NCBI RefSeq assembly: GCF_938041645.1
Contig: NZ_CALIST010000066.1
Location: 1 to 26,378, forward strand
Direction: 5' to 3'
Length of the DNA stretch: 26,378 bases
Origin: an uncultured Campylobacter sp.
GTDB taxonomy: Bacteria; Campylobacterota; Campylobacteria; Campylobacterales; Campylobacteraceae
Shown here: positions 21,320-26,378 of the stretch, piece after piece
Layout: the number at the start of each line of letters is the position of its first letter
Numbering within the stretch: position 1 is the stretch's first letter
Program-made: the position numbers and the translations under genes
The notes under the pieces: model-generated
Told to the model about the DNA's origin: nothing
Seen by the model: the letters and a program-made list of their open reading frames with translations, nothing else
The model's database searches: none

Positions 21320-21357
21320 ATGCCGCGCTGCCGAAATTCCAACGGGCGGAGCGGCAT
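21320..21357 (+). terminator. Possible glnA terminator hairpin
   Basis: ATGCCGC (21320-21326) and GCGGCAT (21351-21357) are perfectly complementary around a 24-base loop, 12 bases after the glnA stop. The following AGAGCTTTGGAATTTT is only moderately U-rich, so the call is tentative. Confidence 0.4.
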
Positions 21358-21442
21358 AGAGCTTTGGAATTTTAAAATTTAGCCGCGCGCGAGCTTTTAA
21401 AATTCCGTCGCGCGAACTTAAACACCGCTCAGAACTCAGTCC

Positions 21443-22696
21443 GTGAAGCTTCAACTCTTTTACCGCAAACGTGAAATTTTATACTTTCTGCTGCTTTTGC
21501 TTGGAATTTTATCGCTAAACTTGGGTCTGAAATTTTATGAATTCAAAGAATTCCGCGCGAAAAACTACGCTTTTTACGACGCGCAAATTTTAAACGCCTA
21601 CGCCAAAACGAACGAGCGCGGCCGCACCTACACGGTGCTAAAGCTCAAAACGGCGGATTTTACCCTCTACACGACTGCCGGGCTCGGGCGGGAATTTCAT
21701 CGCTTCGCTCGCGTAAATATCGGCATCGTAACCAAAAACGTAAAATTTTTAGATTTTTTAAAGCAGCGCTTTTACGCGCCAAGCTTTAAAATCGGAGACG
21801 AGCTTGCGCCCTCCGGGGCAAAATGGCGCGCCATAGAGTTCGTCCGAGCCCAACACGAAGATGAGATGACGGCGGATCTTTACTCCGCGCTGTATTTTGC
21901 GACTGAAATTTCAAAACCGCTGCGCGCCTCCGTCACAAACTGGGGCATAGCGCACATCATCTCGATCAGCGGCTTTCATCTAGGCATTATCTTTAGCACG
22001 GTCTTTCTGCTCGCAATGCCGATCTACCGCTATTTTCAGGATCGATACTTTCCGTATCGCAGCGCTAAGCGCGATCTTAGCGTCTTTGTGATCGTGCTGA
22101 TGAGCGGATATCTCTTCGTGCTTGATTTCACGCCGAGCTTTCTGCGCTCGCTTGCGATGTGCTGCGTGGGGTTTTACCTCGCGATGCGAAATTTCTACGT
22201 ACTTAAATTTACGAACCTTTTTCTCACCGTCGCGCTTTTGCTCGCGTTTTTCCCGCACCTGGCCTTTTCGATCGGATTTTATTTCTCCTGCCTCGGCGTG
22301 CTGTATATCTTCCTCTACCTGCACCACTTCGCGCCTAAATTTAAACTCTGGCAAAACGTCATACTTTTCAATCTCTACGTTTGGCTCAGCATGAACGTAG
22401 CGGTCTATTATTTCTTCCCGACCGCTTCGCTGCAGCAGCTTAGCGTCATGCCGCTGGGATACGTGTTTGTGATCTTTTATCCGTTAAGCATATTTTTGCA
22501 TCTATTCGGGCTCGGCGGCGCGCTCGATACGCCGCTGCTTGCGTTTTTAAACTTTGCTCTGCCGAGTTTTCAGGCGCAAATTCCGCCGCTTCTTTTTGCG
22601 CTCGCAAACATCTGCGCGCTTGCTGCGATAAAGCTTCGCTACGCAGCGCTTGGCTGCGCGATAATTGGAATTTCGCCGATATTTTTTATAACGTAG
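21443..22696 (+). CDS. comEC: ComEC/Rec2-family DNA uptake channel protein
   Basis: The 417-residue protein has an N-terminal membrane helix (about 11-30), a soluble beta-rich region (about 35-110) and then the Competence domain with many hydrophobic helices (about 165-415). The family signature NWGIAHIISISGFHLGIIFS lies at about residues 166-185. ComEC forms the inner-membrane channel that takes up single-stranded DNA in natural transformation. The C-terminal metallo-beta-lactamase-like domain of long ComEC proteins is missing, as is usual in epsilonproteobacteria. The start is GTG without a strong ribosome binding site. The gene is 134 bases after glnA and separate from other competence genes. 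Confidence 0.9.
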   Translation: MKLQLFYRKREILYFLLLLLGILSLNLGLKFYEFKEFRAKNYAFYDAQILNAYAKTNERGRTYTVLKLKTADFTLYTTAGLGREFHRFARVNIGIVTKNVKFLDFLKQRFYAPSFKIGDELAPSGAKWRAIEFVRAQHEDEMTADLYSALYFATEISKPLRASVTNWGIAHIISISGFHLGIIFSTVFLLAMPIYRYFQDRYFPYRSAKRDLSVFVIVLMSGYLFVLDFTPSFLRSLAMCCVGFYLAMRNFYVLKFTNLFLTVALLLAFFPHLAFSIGFYFSCLGVLYIFLYLHHFAPKFKLWQNVILFNLYVWLSMNVAVYYFFPTASLQQLSVMPLGYVFVIFYPLSIFLHLFGLGGALDTPLLAFLNFALPSFQAQIPPLLFALANICALAAIKLRYAALGCAIIGISPIFFIT

Positions 22697-22702
22697 CGCG
22701 CG

Positions 22703-22722
22703 AAAATTCCAGCGGGAATTTT
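22703..22722 (+). terminator. Short AT-rich hairpin after comEC
   Basis: AAAATTCC and GGAATTTT form an eight-base-pair stem around AGCG, eight bases after the comEC stop codon, ending in TTTTA. The stem is AT-rich and thus weak, but placement and the terminal U residues fit a transcript end. Confidence 0.4.
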
Positions 22723-22738
22723 ATCCGTTGGAATTTTA

Positions 22739-22747
22739 TGCTAAAAT
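22739..22747 (+). promoter_or_regulatory. Extended -10 promoter of the YciI-like gene
   Basis: TGCTAAAAT matches TGnTATAAT with one mismatch and lies 28 bases before the ATG at 22776. The leader carries AAAGGA (22765-22770). Confidence 0.5.
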
Positions 22748-22775
22748 CGCGCTTTAAATCTCACAAAGGATCAAA

Positions 22776-23066
22776 ATGTTTATTGCAAACCTCACCTACG
22801 TAAAAGAAATAAGCGAAGCAGACCGCTTTATCAACGAGCACAACGCGTTTTTAGATAAATTCTTCGCGGCGGATAAATTTATCTGCTCGGGGCGCAAAGT
22901 CCCTCGCACGGGCGGTATCATCTTAATCAATGCCAAAAACCGCGCGGAGCTTGATGAGATCATCGCGCAAGATCCGTTCTTTCAAAACGGCGTCGCAAAA
23001 TACGAGATTATAGAATTTGCGCCGACGAAATTTGCGCCCGAGTTTTGGCGACTTTTCGGCGAATAG
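22776..23066 (+). CDS. YciI-family protein
   Basis: This 96-residue protein has the ferredoxin-like YciI fold signature. An N-terminal strand MFIANLTYVK leads to a helix with the conserved histidine and aspartate (NEHNAFLDKFFAADKF, about 21-36). Then come SGRKVPRTGGIILINAKNRAELDEIIAQDPFFQNGVAKYEIIEFAP. YciI proteins are small cytosolic dimers with a His-Asp pair and mostly unknown reactions. The ATG follows AAAGGA and a good extended -10 promoter. It is 79 bases after comEC and probably independent. The family is clear, the function is not. Confidence 0.9.
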   Translation: MFIANLTYVKEISEADRFINEHNAFLDKFFAADKFICSGRKVPRTGGIILINAKNRAELDEIIAQDPFFQNGVAKYEIIEFAPTKFAPEFWRLFGE

Positions 23067-23239
23067 AGGCTTGCGCGGGTTAAATTTTAAAATTTACGCG
23101 CTCAAACGCGCCTCTGAAATTTAGCCGTTTTGCGCGCGAGATAAAATTCCCGCTAAATTTAAAAGCCAAATCGCGGCGGCAAATTTAGATAAGCTTAAAA
23201 CCGAAATTATACAAAACTGCGAAATTTAAAGGAGATTTT

Positions 23240-24013
23240 ATGCGGATAAAACTGCGCCTCGCAACGCCGCAAGATGCGGAAGCGCTGCTTGAAATTTACG
23301 CGCCCTACGTAAAGCAAACAGCGATCAGCTTCGAATGCGATGTGCCCGGCGCCGCGGAATTTGCGGGGCGAATCGAGAAAACGCTGCAAAGATACCCCTA
23401 TCTGCTCGCTTACGTAAGCGACGAGGCGGCATGCGCGGACGACGAACGGGATGAAAATTTTAAAATTTCCGCAAGCGCGGCAGGCGCAGGGAATGAAATT
23501 TCGCCTGTAAATAAGGCGTCAAACTACGCAAGCGGTGCGGCAAAACAAAATGGCGCAAATTTAATCGTCGCGGCAAAACAAAGCGGCGTAAATTTAAAAC
23601 CGGGCCAAATCCTCGGCTACGCCTACGCTTCGGTTTTCAAAGAGCGCGCGGCATACGATTGGTCGGCGGAGAGCTCGGTTTATGTGTCGCAAAACGTGCG
23701 CGTTTTGGGTATCGGCAGGCTGCTCTACGAAGCGCTACAGCGCGCGCTAGGGGCTCAAAACATCGCAGATATGAACGCTTGCATCGCTTGCGGGGATGAC
23801 GAATATCTAAACGACGCGAGCGTGCGGTTTCACGAGCGCATGAGCTTTCGCTTCGTCGGTAAATTCGAGCGCTGCGCCTATAAATTCGGCCGCTGGTACG
23901 ATATGGCGTGGATGCAAAAGCCGATCGGCGAGCATCTGCAAAATCAGCCTGCGATGAGGCCTTTCGCGCGCTTTAGAGATGAAATTTGCGCGAGCGCGGG
24001 CATTGAAATTTAA
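23240..24013 (+). CDS. GNAT-family N-acetyltransferase (phosphinothricin acetyltransferase-like) with an insertion
   Basis: The 257-residue protein starts with the GNAT N-terminal strand and helix typical of the Pat/YncA group (KLRLATPQDAEALLEIYAPYVKQTAISFE). It continues with GYAYASVFKERAAYDWSAESSVYVSQNVRVLGIGRLLYEAL, whose RVLGIGRLL is the acetyl-CoA pyrophosphate loop. NDASVRFHERMSFRFVGKFE is also conserved in that group. It is about 75 residues longer than relatives. Most of the excess is a low-complexity segment at about 62-121 inserted between strands, containing two copies of an 11-residue unit. A short C-terminal extension adds the rest. The substrate is unknown; the name reflects family only. 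GGAG lies six bases before the ATG, and the NYN-domain gene follows after 15 bases. Confidence 0.85.
   Translation: MRIKLRLATPQDAEALLEIYAPYVKQTAISFECDVPGAAEFAGRIEKTLQRYPYLLAYVSDEAACADDERDENFKISASAAGAGNEISPVNKASNYASGAAKQNGANLIVAAKQSGVNLKPGQILGYAYASVFKERAAYDWSAESSVYVSQNVRVLGIGRLLYEALQRALGAQNIADMNACIACGDDEYLNDASVRFHERMSFRFVGKFERCAYKFGRWYDMAWMQKPIGEHLQNQPAMRPFARFRDEICASAGIEI
23537..23597 (+). repeat. Imperfect 33-bp-period tandem repeat in the GNAT gene
   Basis: A 28-base unit beginning GCGGCAAAACAAA (23537-23564) recurs at 23570-23597 with four differences, a period of 33 bases or 11 codons. It encodes AAKQNGANL-IV-AAKQSGVNL inside the low-complexity insertion. The in-frame period suggests growth by replication slippage. 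Confidence 0.7.
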
Positions 24014-24028
24014 TTTAAAGGAAAAACT

Positions 24029-24916
24029 TTGACCCATTTTATCATTGACGACGAAAATATCGACGTAGATAATATCTTCGACGTCGTAAACCTCAAAGAG
24101 GGCGACGAGCTAAATATCGTCTCCAACACTGCCAAAAAGATCGGCGCCTTGACCCTTGCGCGCCTATCGAAGATGGGCGTTAGCATAGGCGAGGTTTTTA
24201 CGATCGGCAAGCAAAGAAAGGACTTCGCCGATAAGATCATCGTGTTTTTGATGGGCAAGCTCTGCGGGCAGGAGGGCAAGATCGGCATCGTCAGCAACGA
24301 TAAATTTTACGACGACGTGATAGAATTCTTTAACGATCTAAACTACCGCAAAAATCCGAAATTTGAAAAGATCAGCCTAGCCTCGCACGCCGCAGGAACG
24401 AACGCAAAGCAAGGCAAAACAAGCGGCGCGGCGGAGAAAAAAGCCCAAAAAGCGGAACCGAAAGCTACTAAGCAAGAGCCAAAGGTTCAAAAGCAAGGGG
24501 CAAAAGCTGCAAAGCAGGAGCCCAAAATCGCTAAGCAGGAGCCGAAGGCCGCGCAACAGGAACAAAAGTCTGCAAATTCTAAAATCGCCAAAGCGGACCT
24601 TGCCGTGGCGGAGGCGCTGATACCCCAGTGCGTGAGCCTGCAAGCCCTTTACGGCGCGTGCGTCGCGAAACTCGGCAGAACCAAAGGCTGCGAGGCCTAC
24701 CGCGAGATCAAGGACGGCGCGCGAGCAAGGTACACGAGCATAACCTACGATAGCGATCTAAAAGACGGCGCCGTAAGGCGAAACGCGATCAAGCTCTACC
24801 GCGAAAGCGGCGGCGATATGGCGGAATTTCACAATAAGCTGACGAGCGAATACAAACACGCGGGGCCTGAAATTTACAAGGAATTTAAAGAAAAACTCGT
24901 CGGAAAGATGATCTAG
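24029..24916 (+). CDS. NYN/PIN-like domain protein with a Lys/Ala/Gln repeat linker
   Basis: The 295-residue protein has three parts. Residues 1-115 look like a NYN/PIN-like nuclease fold: FIIDDENIDVDN with D7, D8 and N10, KDFADKIIVFLMG with D68, and IVSNDKFYDDVIEFF with D91, the spacing of acidic residues in NYN domains. Residues about 120-188 are a low-complexity linker with repeated AKQEPK-type units. Residues about 189-295 form a compact charged C-terminal domain (LIPQCVSLQALYGACVAKL onward) that I do not recognise. A metal-dependent RNase tethered to an RNA- or protein-binding domain is my inference. The start is TTG, supported by AAAGG seven bases before it. It follows the GNAT gene by 15 bases, so the two are probably cotranscribed. 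Confidence 0.75.
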   Translation: MTHFIIDDENIDVDNIFDVVNLKEGDELNIVSNTAKKIGALTLARLSKMGVSIGEVFTIGKQRKDFADKIIVFLMGKLCGQEGKIGIVSNDKFYDDVIEFFNDLNYRKNPKFEKISLASHAAGTNAKQGKTSGAAEKKAQKAEPKATKQEPKVQKQGAKAAKQEPKIAKQEPKAAQQEQKSANSKIAKADLAVAEALIPQCVSLQALYGACVAKLGRTKGCEAYREIKDGARARYTSITYDSDLKDGAVRRNAIKLYRESGGDMAEFHNKLTSEYKHAGPEIYKEFKEKLVGKMI

Positions 24917-25084
24917 GCGACTCGGGCGCAAGGATTTAAGGCACAGCGATAGAGCGCATCGCGACGTAGCGGCTAAAGCACGGCCTAGCGGCGTTAGATA
25001 CGTCATTGCGGCGTGCGGTATGATACGGCGCGGCATAAGTGCGCCCGAAATAAAGCTATTCGTTTGCGTGGCATCGGTCTTATT

Positions 25085-25159
25085 TTACCGTATATAACCA
25101 AGCAAAGCCCAGGCGCTTAGACATAGTAGCAGATTAAAGATATATACGATAAATTTCAT
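25085..25159 (-). CDS. Possible 24-residue single-helix membrane peptide
   Basis: An ATG frame on the minus strand encodes MKFIVYIFNLLLCLSAWALL plus GYIR. This is one hydrophobic helix with a charged residue near each end, a layout seen in type I toxin-like peptides and small membrane regulators. It starts 21 bases after the stop of the 128-residue gene and could be the last gene of the AT-rich immunity array. The ribosome binding site is poor, so translation is uncertain. Confidence 0.3.
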   Translation of the reverse strand: MKFIVYIFNLLLCLSAWALLGYIR

Positions 25160-25180
25160 TCTGCCAGGCTCAATCCGGGT

Positions 25181-25567
25181 CTAATCATAGTCAAAGTCCT
25201 CCAAATCGTAGCCAAAAATATGCAAGGTCTTTAAGGCCAACTCTCTAACCTCTATCCAAGATTTATTGTGATAGACCAAATATTCACCTATGCCTTCTAG
25301 TAAGCTTTGATCTTTAAAATATCTATCTATGAGCTCCAAAAGTTCTCTTAGTGCATCTCTCTCGTATGGCAGGAAACAAAATTCAAATTGCTCCAATAAG
25401 GCATTTTTGCATTCGGTATATAAAAGATCTGCCATTTCCGACGGACTTTCGTAATGTTTAGCCGTAGGATGAGCGATATATTTATCTTGGTATTCCAAAG
25501 AAGCCATTAGGCTTAAATAAAACATAAGACCGCCTTTCTCAAATATCTCTTTTCCGTTAATTCGCAT
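25181..25567 (-). CDS. Acidic 128-residue protein, possible immunity-type (SCO4402-like)
   Basis: The product is acidic and helical, with LMFYLSLMASLEYQDKYI near the N-terminus, a central YERDALRELLELIDRYFKD and a C-terminal SWIEVRELALKTLHIFG ending in an acidic tail. This pattern recalls the SCO4402-type small proteins found in immunity and polymorphic-toxin neighbourhoods, a tentative match from memory. AAAGGAAA precedes the ATG. It is the third gene of an AT-rich minus-strand cluster, 92 bases after the colicin-immunity-like gene. A toxin-neutralising role is inferred from context only. Confidence 0.65.
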   Translation of the reverse strand: MRINGKEIFEKGGLMFYLSLMASLEYQDKYIAHPTAKHYESPSEMADLLYTECKNALLEQFEFCFLPYERDALRELLELIDRYFKDQSLLEGIGEYLVYHNKSWIEVRELALKTLHIFGYDLEDFDYD

Positions 25568-25659
25568 TTGGGTTTCCTTTTATTGGGATGTGAGTTTGCG
25601 CGCATTATATCGTAATATATTTTTAAAATTCTCGCAAAAATTATAATTTTATAAAACTA

Positions 25660-25932
25660 CTATTTTAAAAGCGTAATTTGTTTTAAAGCCTTTTTCGCGC
25701 ACTCCCTTAGATCCTCTTCACTTAATGAATCGCCTACCGTATCATCACCCCTCAACTCTTCGTCTGGTTCGAATTCATCGATATCAGTAAGAAGCCTGTT
25801 TAGCGGCTCATAATATTCATCGGGAAAATTTTTATCATTCATAAATTTATCCCAATATATCTTTTCAAATTTAAATACGTCGATTCTGTTTTGCAAAAAA
25901 TCCTCTATTATTTTTATATATTCCTCTATCAT
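25660..25932 (-). CDS. Colicin-D-type immunity-like protein
   Basis: The 90-residue acidic helical protein matches the pattern of the self-protective colicin-like immunity family (that of the colicin D inhibitor ImmD, 87 residues). It has an N-terminal helix EYIKIIEDFLQNRIDVFKFE, then LNRLLTDIDEFEPDEELRG, and a C-terminal LSEEDLRECAKKALKQI. ImmD blocks a tRNase by mimicking tRNA with its acidic surface. If the match holds, the cognate toxin would be a colicin-D-like tRNase domain. No such toxin lies in the window. It is 23 bases downstream of the MafI-like gene, so the two are probably one transcript. Confidence 0.7.
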   Translation of the reverse strand: MIEEYIKIIEDFLQNRIDVFKFEKIYWDKFMNDKNFPDEYYEPLNRLLTDIDEFEPDEELRGDDTVGDSLSEEDLRECAKKALKQITLLK

Positions 25933-25955
25933 AAGAGCCCCTTTCAGATATATTT

Positions 25956-26228
25956 TTAATCGCCCGCTGCTCTAATGCTTAGAACCGACCATAGATTACT
26001 ACCTATATTCACGCCTTCGCATAAATTTTTTATAATTGTTAAGTCGTTAGAAGAAATTTTTATATCATATTCATACATTTGAACTAAAAAATCTTCCAGC
26101 GCTATACCATATTCTCCAGCCTTAACCAGCTCTTCCAAATAAATTATAAAGTCGCACCGACCGACTCCGGCAAATTCATCTTCGTAATTACGGAACAAAT
26201 TTAAAAATATCAAATCGCCGTATATCAT
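25956..26228 (-). CDS. MafI-family immunity-like protein
   Basis: The 90 residues contain VKAGEYGIALEDFLVQMYEYDIKISSNDLTIIKNL (about 35-69), the layout of MafI-type immunity proteins that protect against MafB polymorphic toxins. The match is from memory and not scored. AAGGAAA lies seven bases before the ATG. A ten-codon frame (26258-26226) starts upstream and stops on the MafI start (GAATGA), which could couple translation. It is the first complete gene of the minus-strand AT-rich cluster. Confidence 0.65.
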   Translation of the reverse strand: MIYGDLIFLNLFRNYEDEFAGVGRCDFIIYLEELVKAGEYGIALEDFLVQMYEYDIKISSNDLTIIKNLCEGVNIGSNLWSVLSIRAAGD

Positions 26229-26345
26229 TCGCCACTTTCCTTAAATTTATTTCTCATCGCCGCCCATTTTGAAAATTTAAATTTAATACTACAAATTTTA
26301 TACGGCTAGAATAAAATGGCTTAAAAATGCTTATTCTCCTAAATT

Positions 26346-26378
26346 TCATGTCTCGTACCACTTCGTTACATTTCCTTC
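26346..26378 (-). CDS. C-terminal end of a minus-strand gene cut by the right edge
   Basis: Reading in from the right edge on the minus strand gives EGNVTKWYET followed by TGA (26346-26348). The polar-aromatic ending is plausible for the C-terminal toxin domain of a polymorphic toxin, or for another small cassette gene, upstream of the immunity genes. Only ten codons are visible, so the frame itself is uncertain. Confidence 0.35.
   Translation of the reverse strand, partial: EGNVTKWYET

Noticed and set aside
23537..23597. Short tandem repeats as a CRISPR or minisatellite array
   Set aside because: Only two in-frame imperfect copies at a 33-base period within a coding sequence; no regular spacers.
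24758..25036. 92-codon minus-strand frame at the end of the NYN gene
   Set aside because: Mostly antisense to the NYN-protein C-terminus, with no motif and no ribosome binding site.
24923..25047. CGGGCGCA and TGCGCCCG inverted repeat about 110 bases apart as mobile element ends
   Set aside because: Only eight bases, no flanking target duplication and no transposase or integrase between or near them.

Overview
The window looks like chromosomal DNA from Campylobacterota, most likely a Campylobacter of intermediate GC content (C. gracilis-like; the species is my inference). The evidence is the gene order, the bactofilin plus M23 peptidase cell-shape pair, the RAATTY/AAATTT-rich spacers, weak -35 boxes with good TATAAT-type -10 boxes, and a long homopolymeric G tract. 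From memory, the order glnA, U32 protein, purE, glyQ, Nif3-like, zinc-ribbon protein, waaA, pseudouridine synthase, ffh, rpsP, KH protein, rimM, trmD, rplS follows C. jejuni Cj0699-Cj0714. The glyQ/Nif3/zinc-ribbon/waaA part also matches H. pylori HP0960-HP0957.

Layout. Positions 1-2002 hold a Dps ferritin (minus) divergent from a cell-shape operon of an M23 endopeptidase and a bactofilin (plus). Positions 2003-4086 hold a two-helix membrane protein whose promoter contains a 12-bp G tract, tRNA-Ser(GCU), and a lipoprotein. Positions 4087-8258 hold two coupled genes of the BcrA/HgdC-type ATPase and CoA-dehydratase-like family, with no obvious dehydratase partner. Positions 8510-16664 are one long minus-strand run from glyQ to rplS, with many 1-8 base overlaps and a good intrinsic terminator after rplS. 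It serves translation, RNA modification, protein targeting, Kdo transfer to lipid A and probably flagellar control. Positions 17075-18834 hold a U32 protein and purE (minus). Positions 18900-24916 are plus-strand: PHP phosphoesterase, glutamine synthetase, ComEC-like channel, YciI-like protein, GNAT acetyltransferase and a NYN/PIN-like protein.

From about 25060 to the right edge the composition becomes visibly more AT-rich. The minus strand there carries three or four small genes that look like an immunity cassette array of a polymorphic toxin locus: a MafI-like protein, a colicin-D-type immunity-like protein, an acidic 128-aa protein and a 24-aa hydrophobic peptide. The last ten codons of another minus-strand frame run in from the right edge and may be the end of the toxin or of another cassette.

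Main second-look items: (1) the G12 tract directly against the -10 box of a small membrane protein gene, a likely phase-variable promoter; (2) interleaved perfect inverted repeats of 10 and 9 bp in the ffh-rpsP spacer, just upstream of the rpsP ribosome binding site, resembling a two-state or pseudoknot leader; (3) a near-consensus promoter placed so that the M23 transcript should start on its own AUG; (4) the immunity array; (5) low-complexity Ala/Ser/Lys-rich insertions or tails in WaaA, GlyQ, the GNAT protein and the NYN protein; (6) the dense RAATTY motif alongside a comEC gene. All functional calls come from reading motifs by eye; no database search was run.
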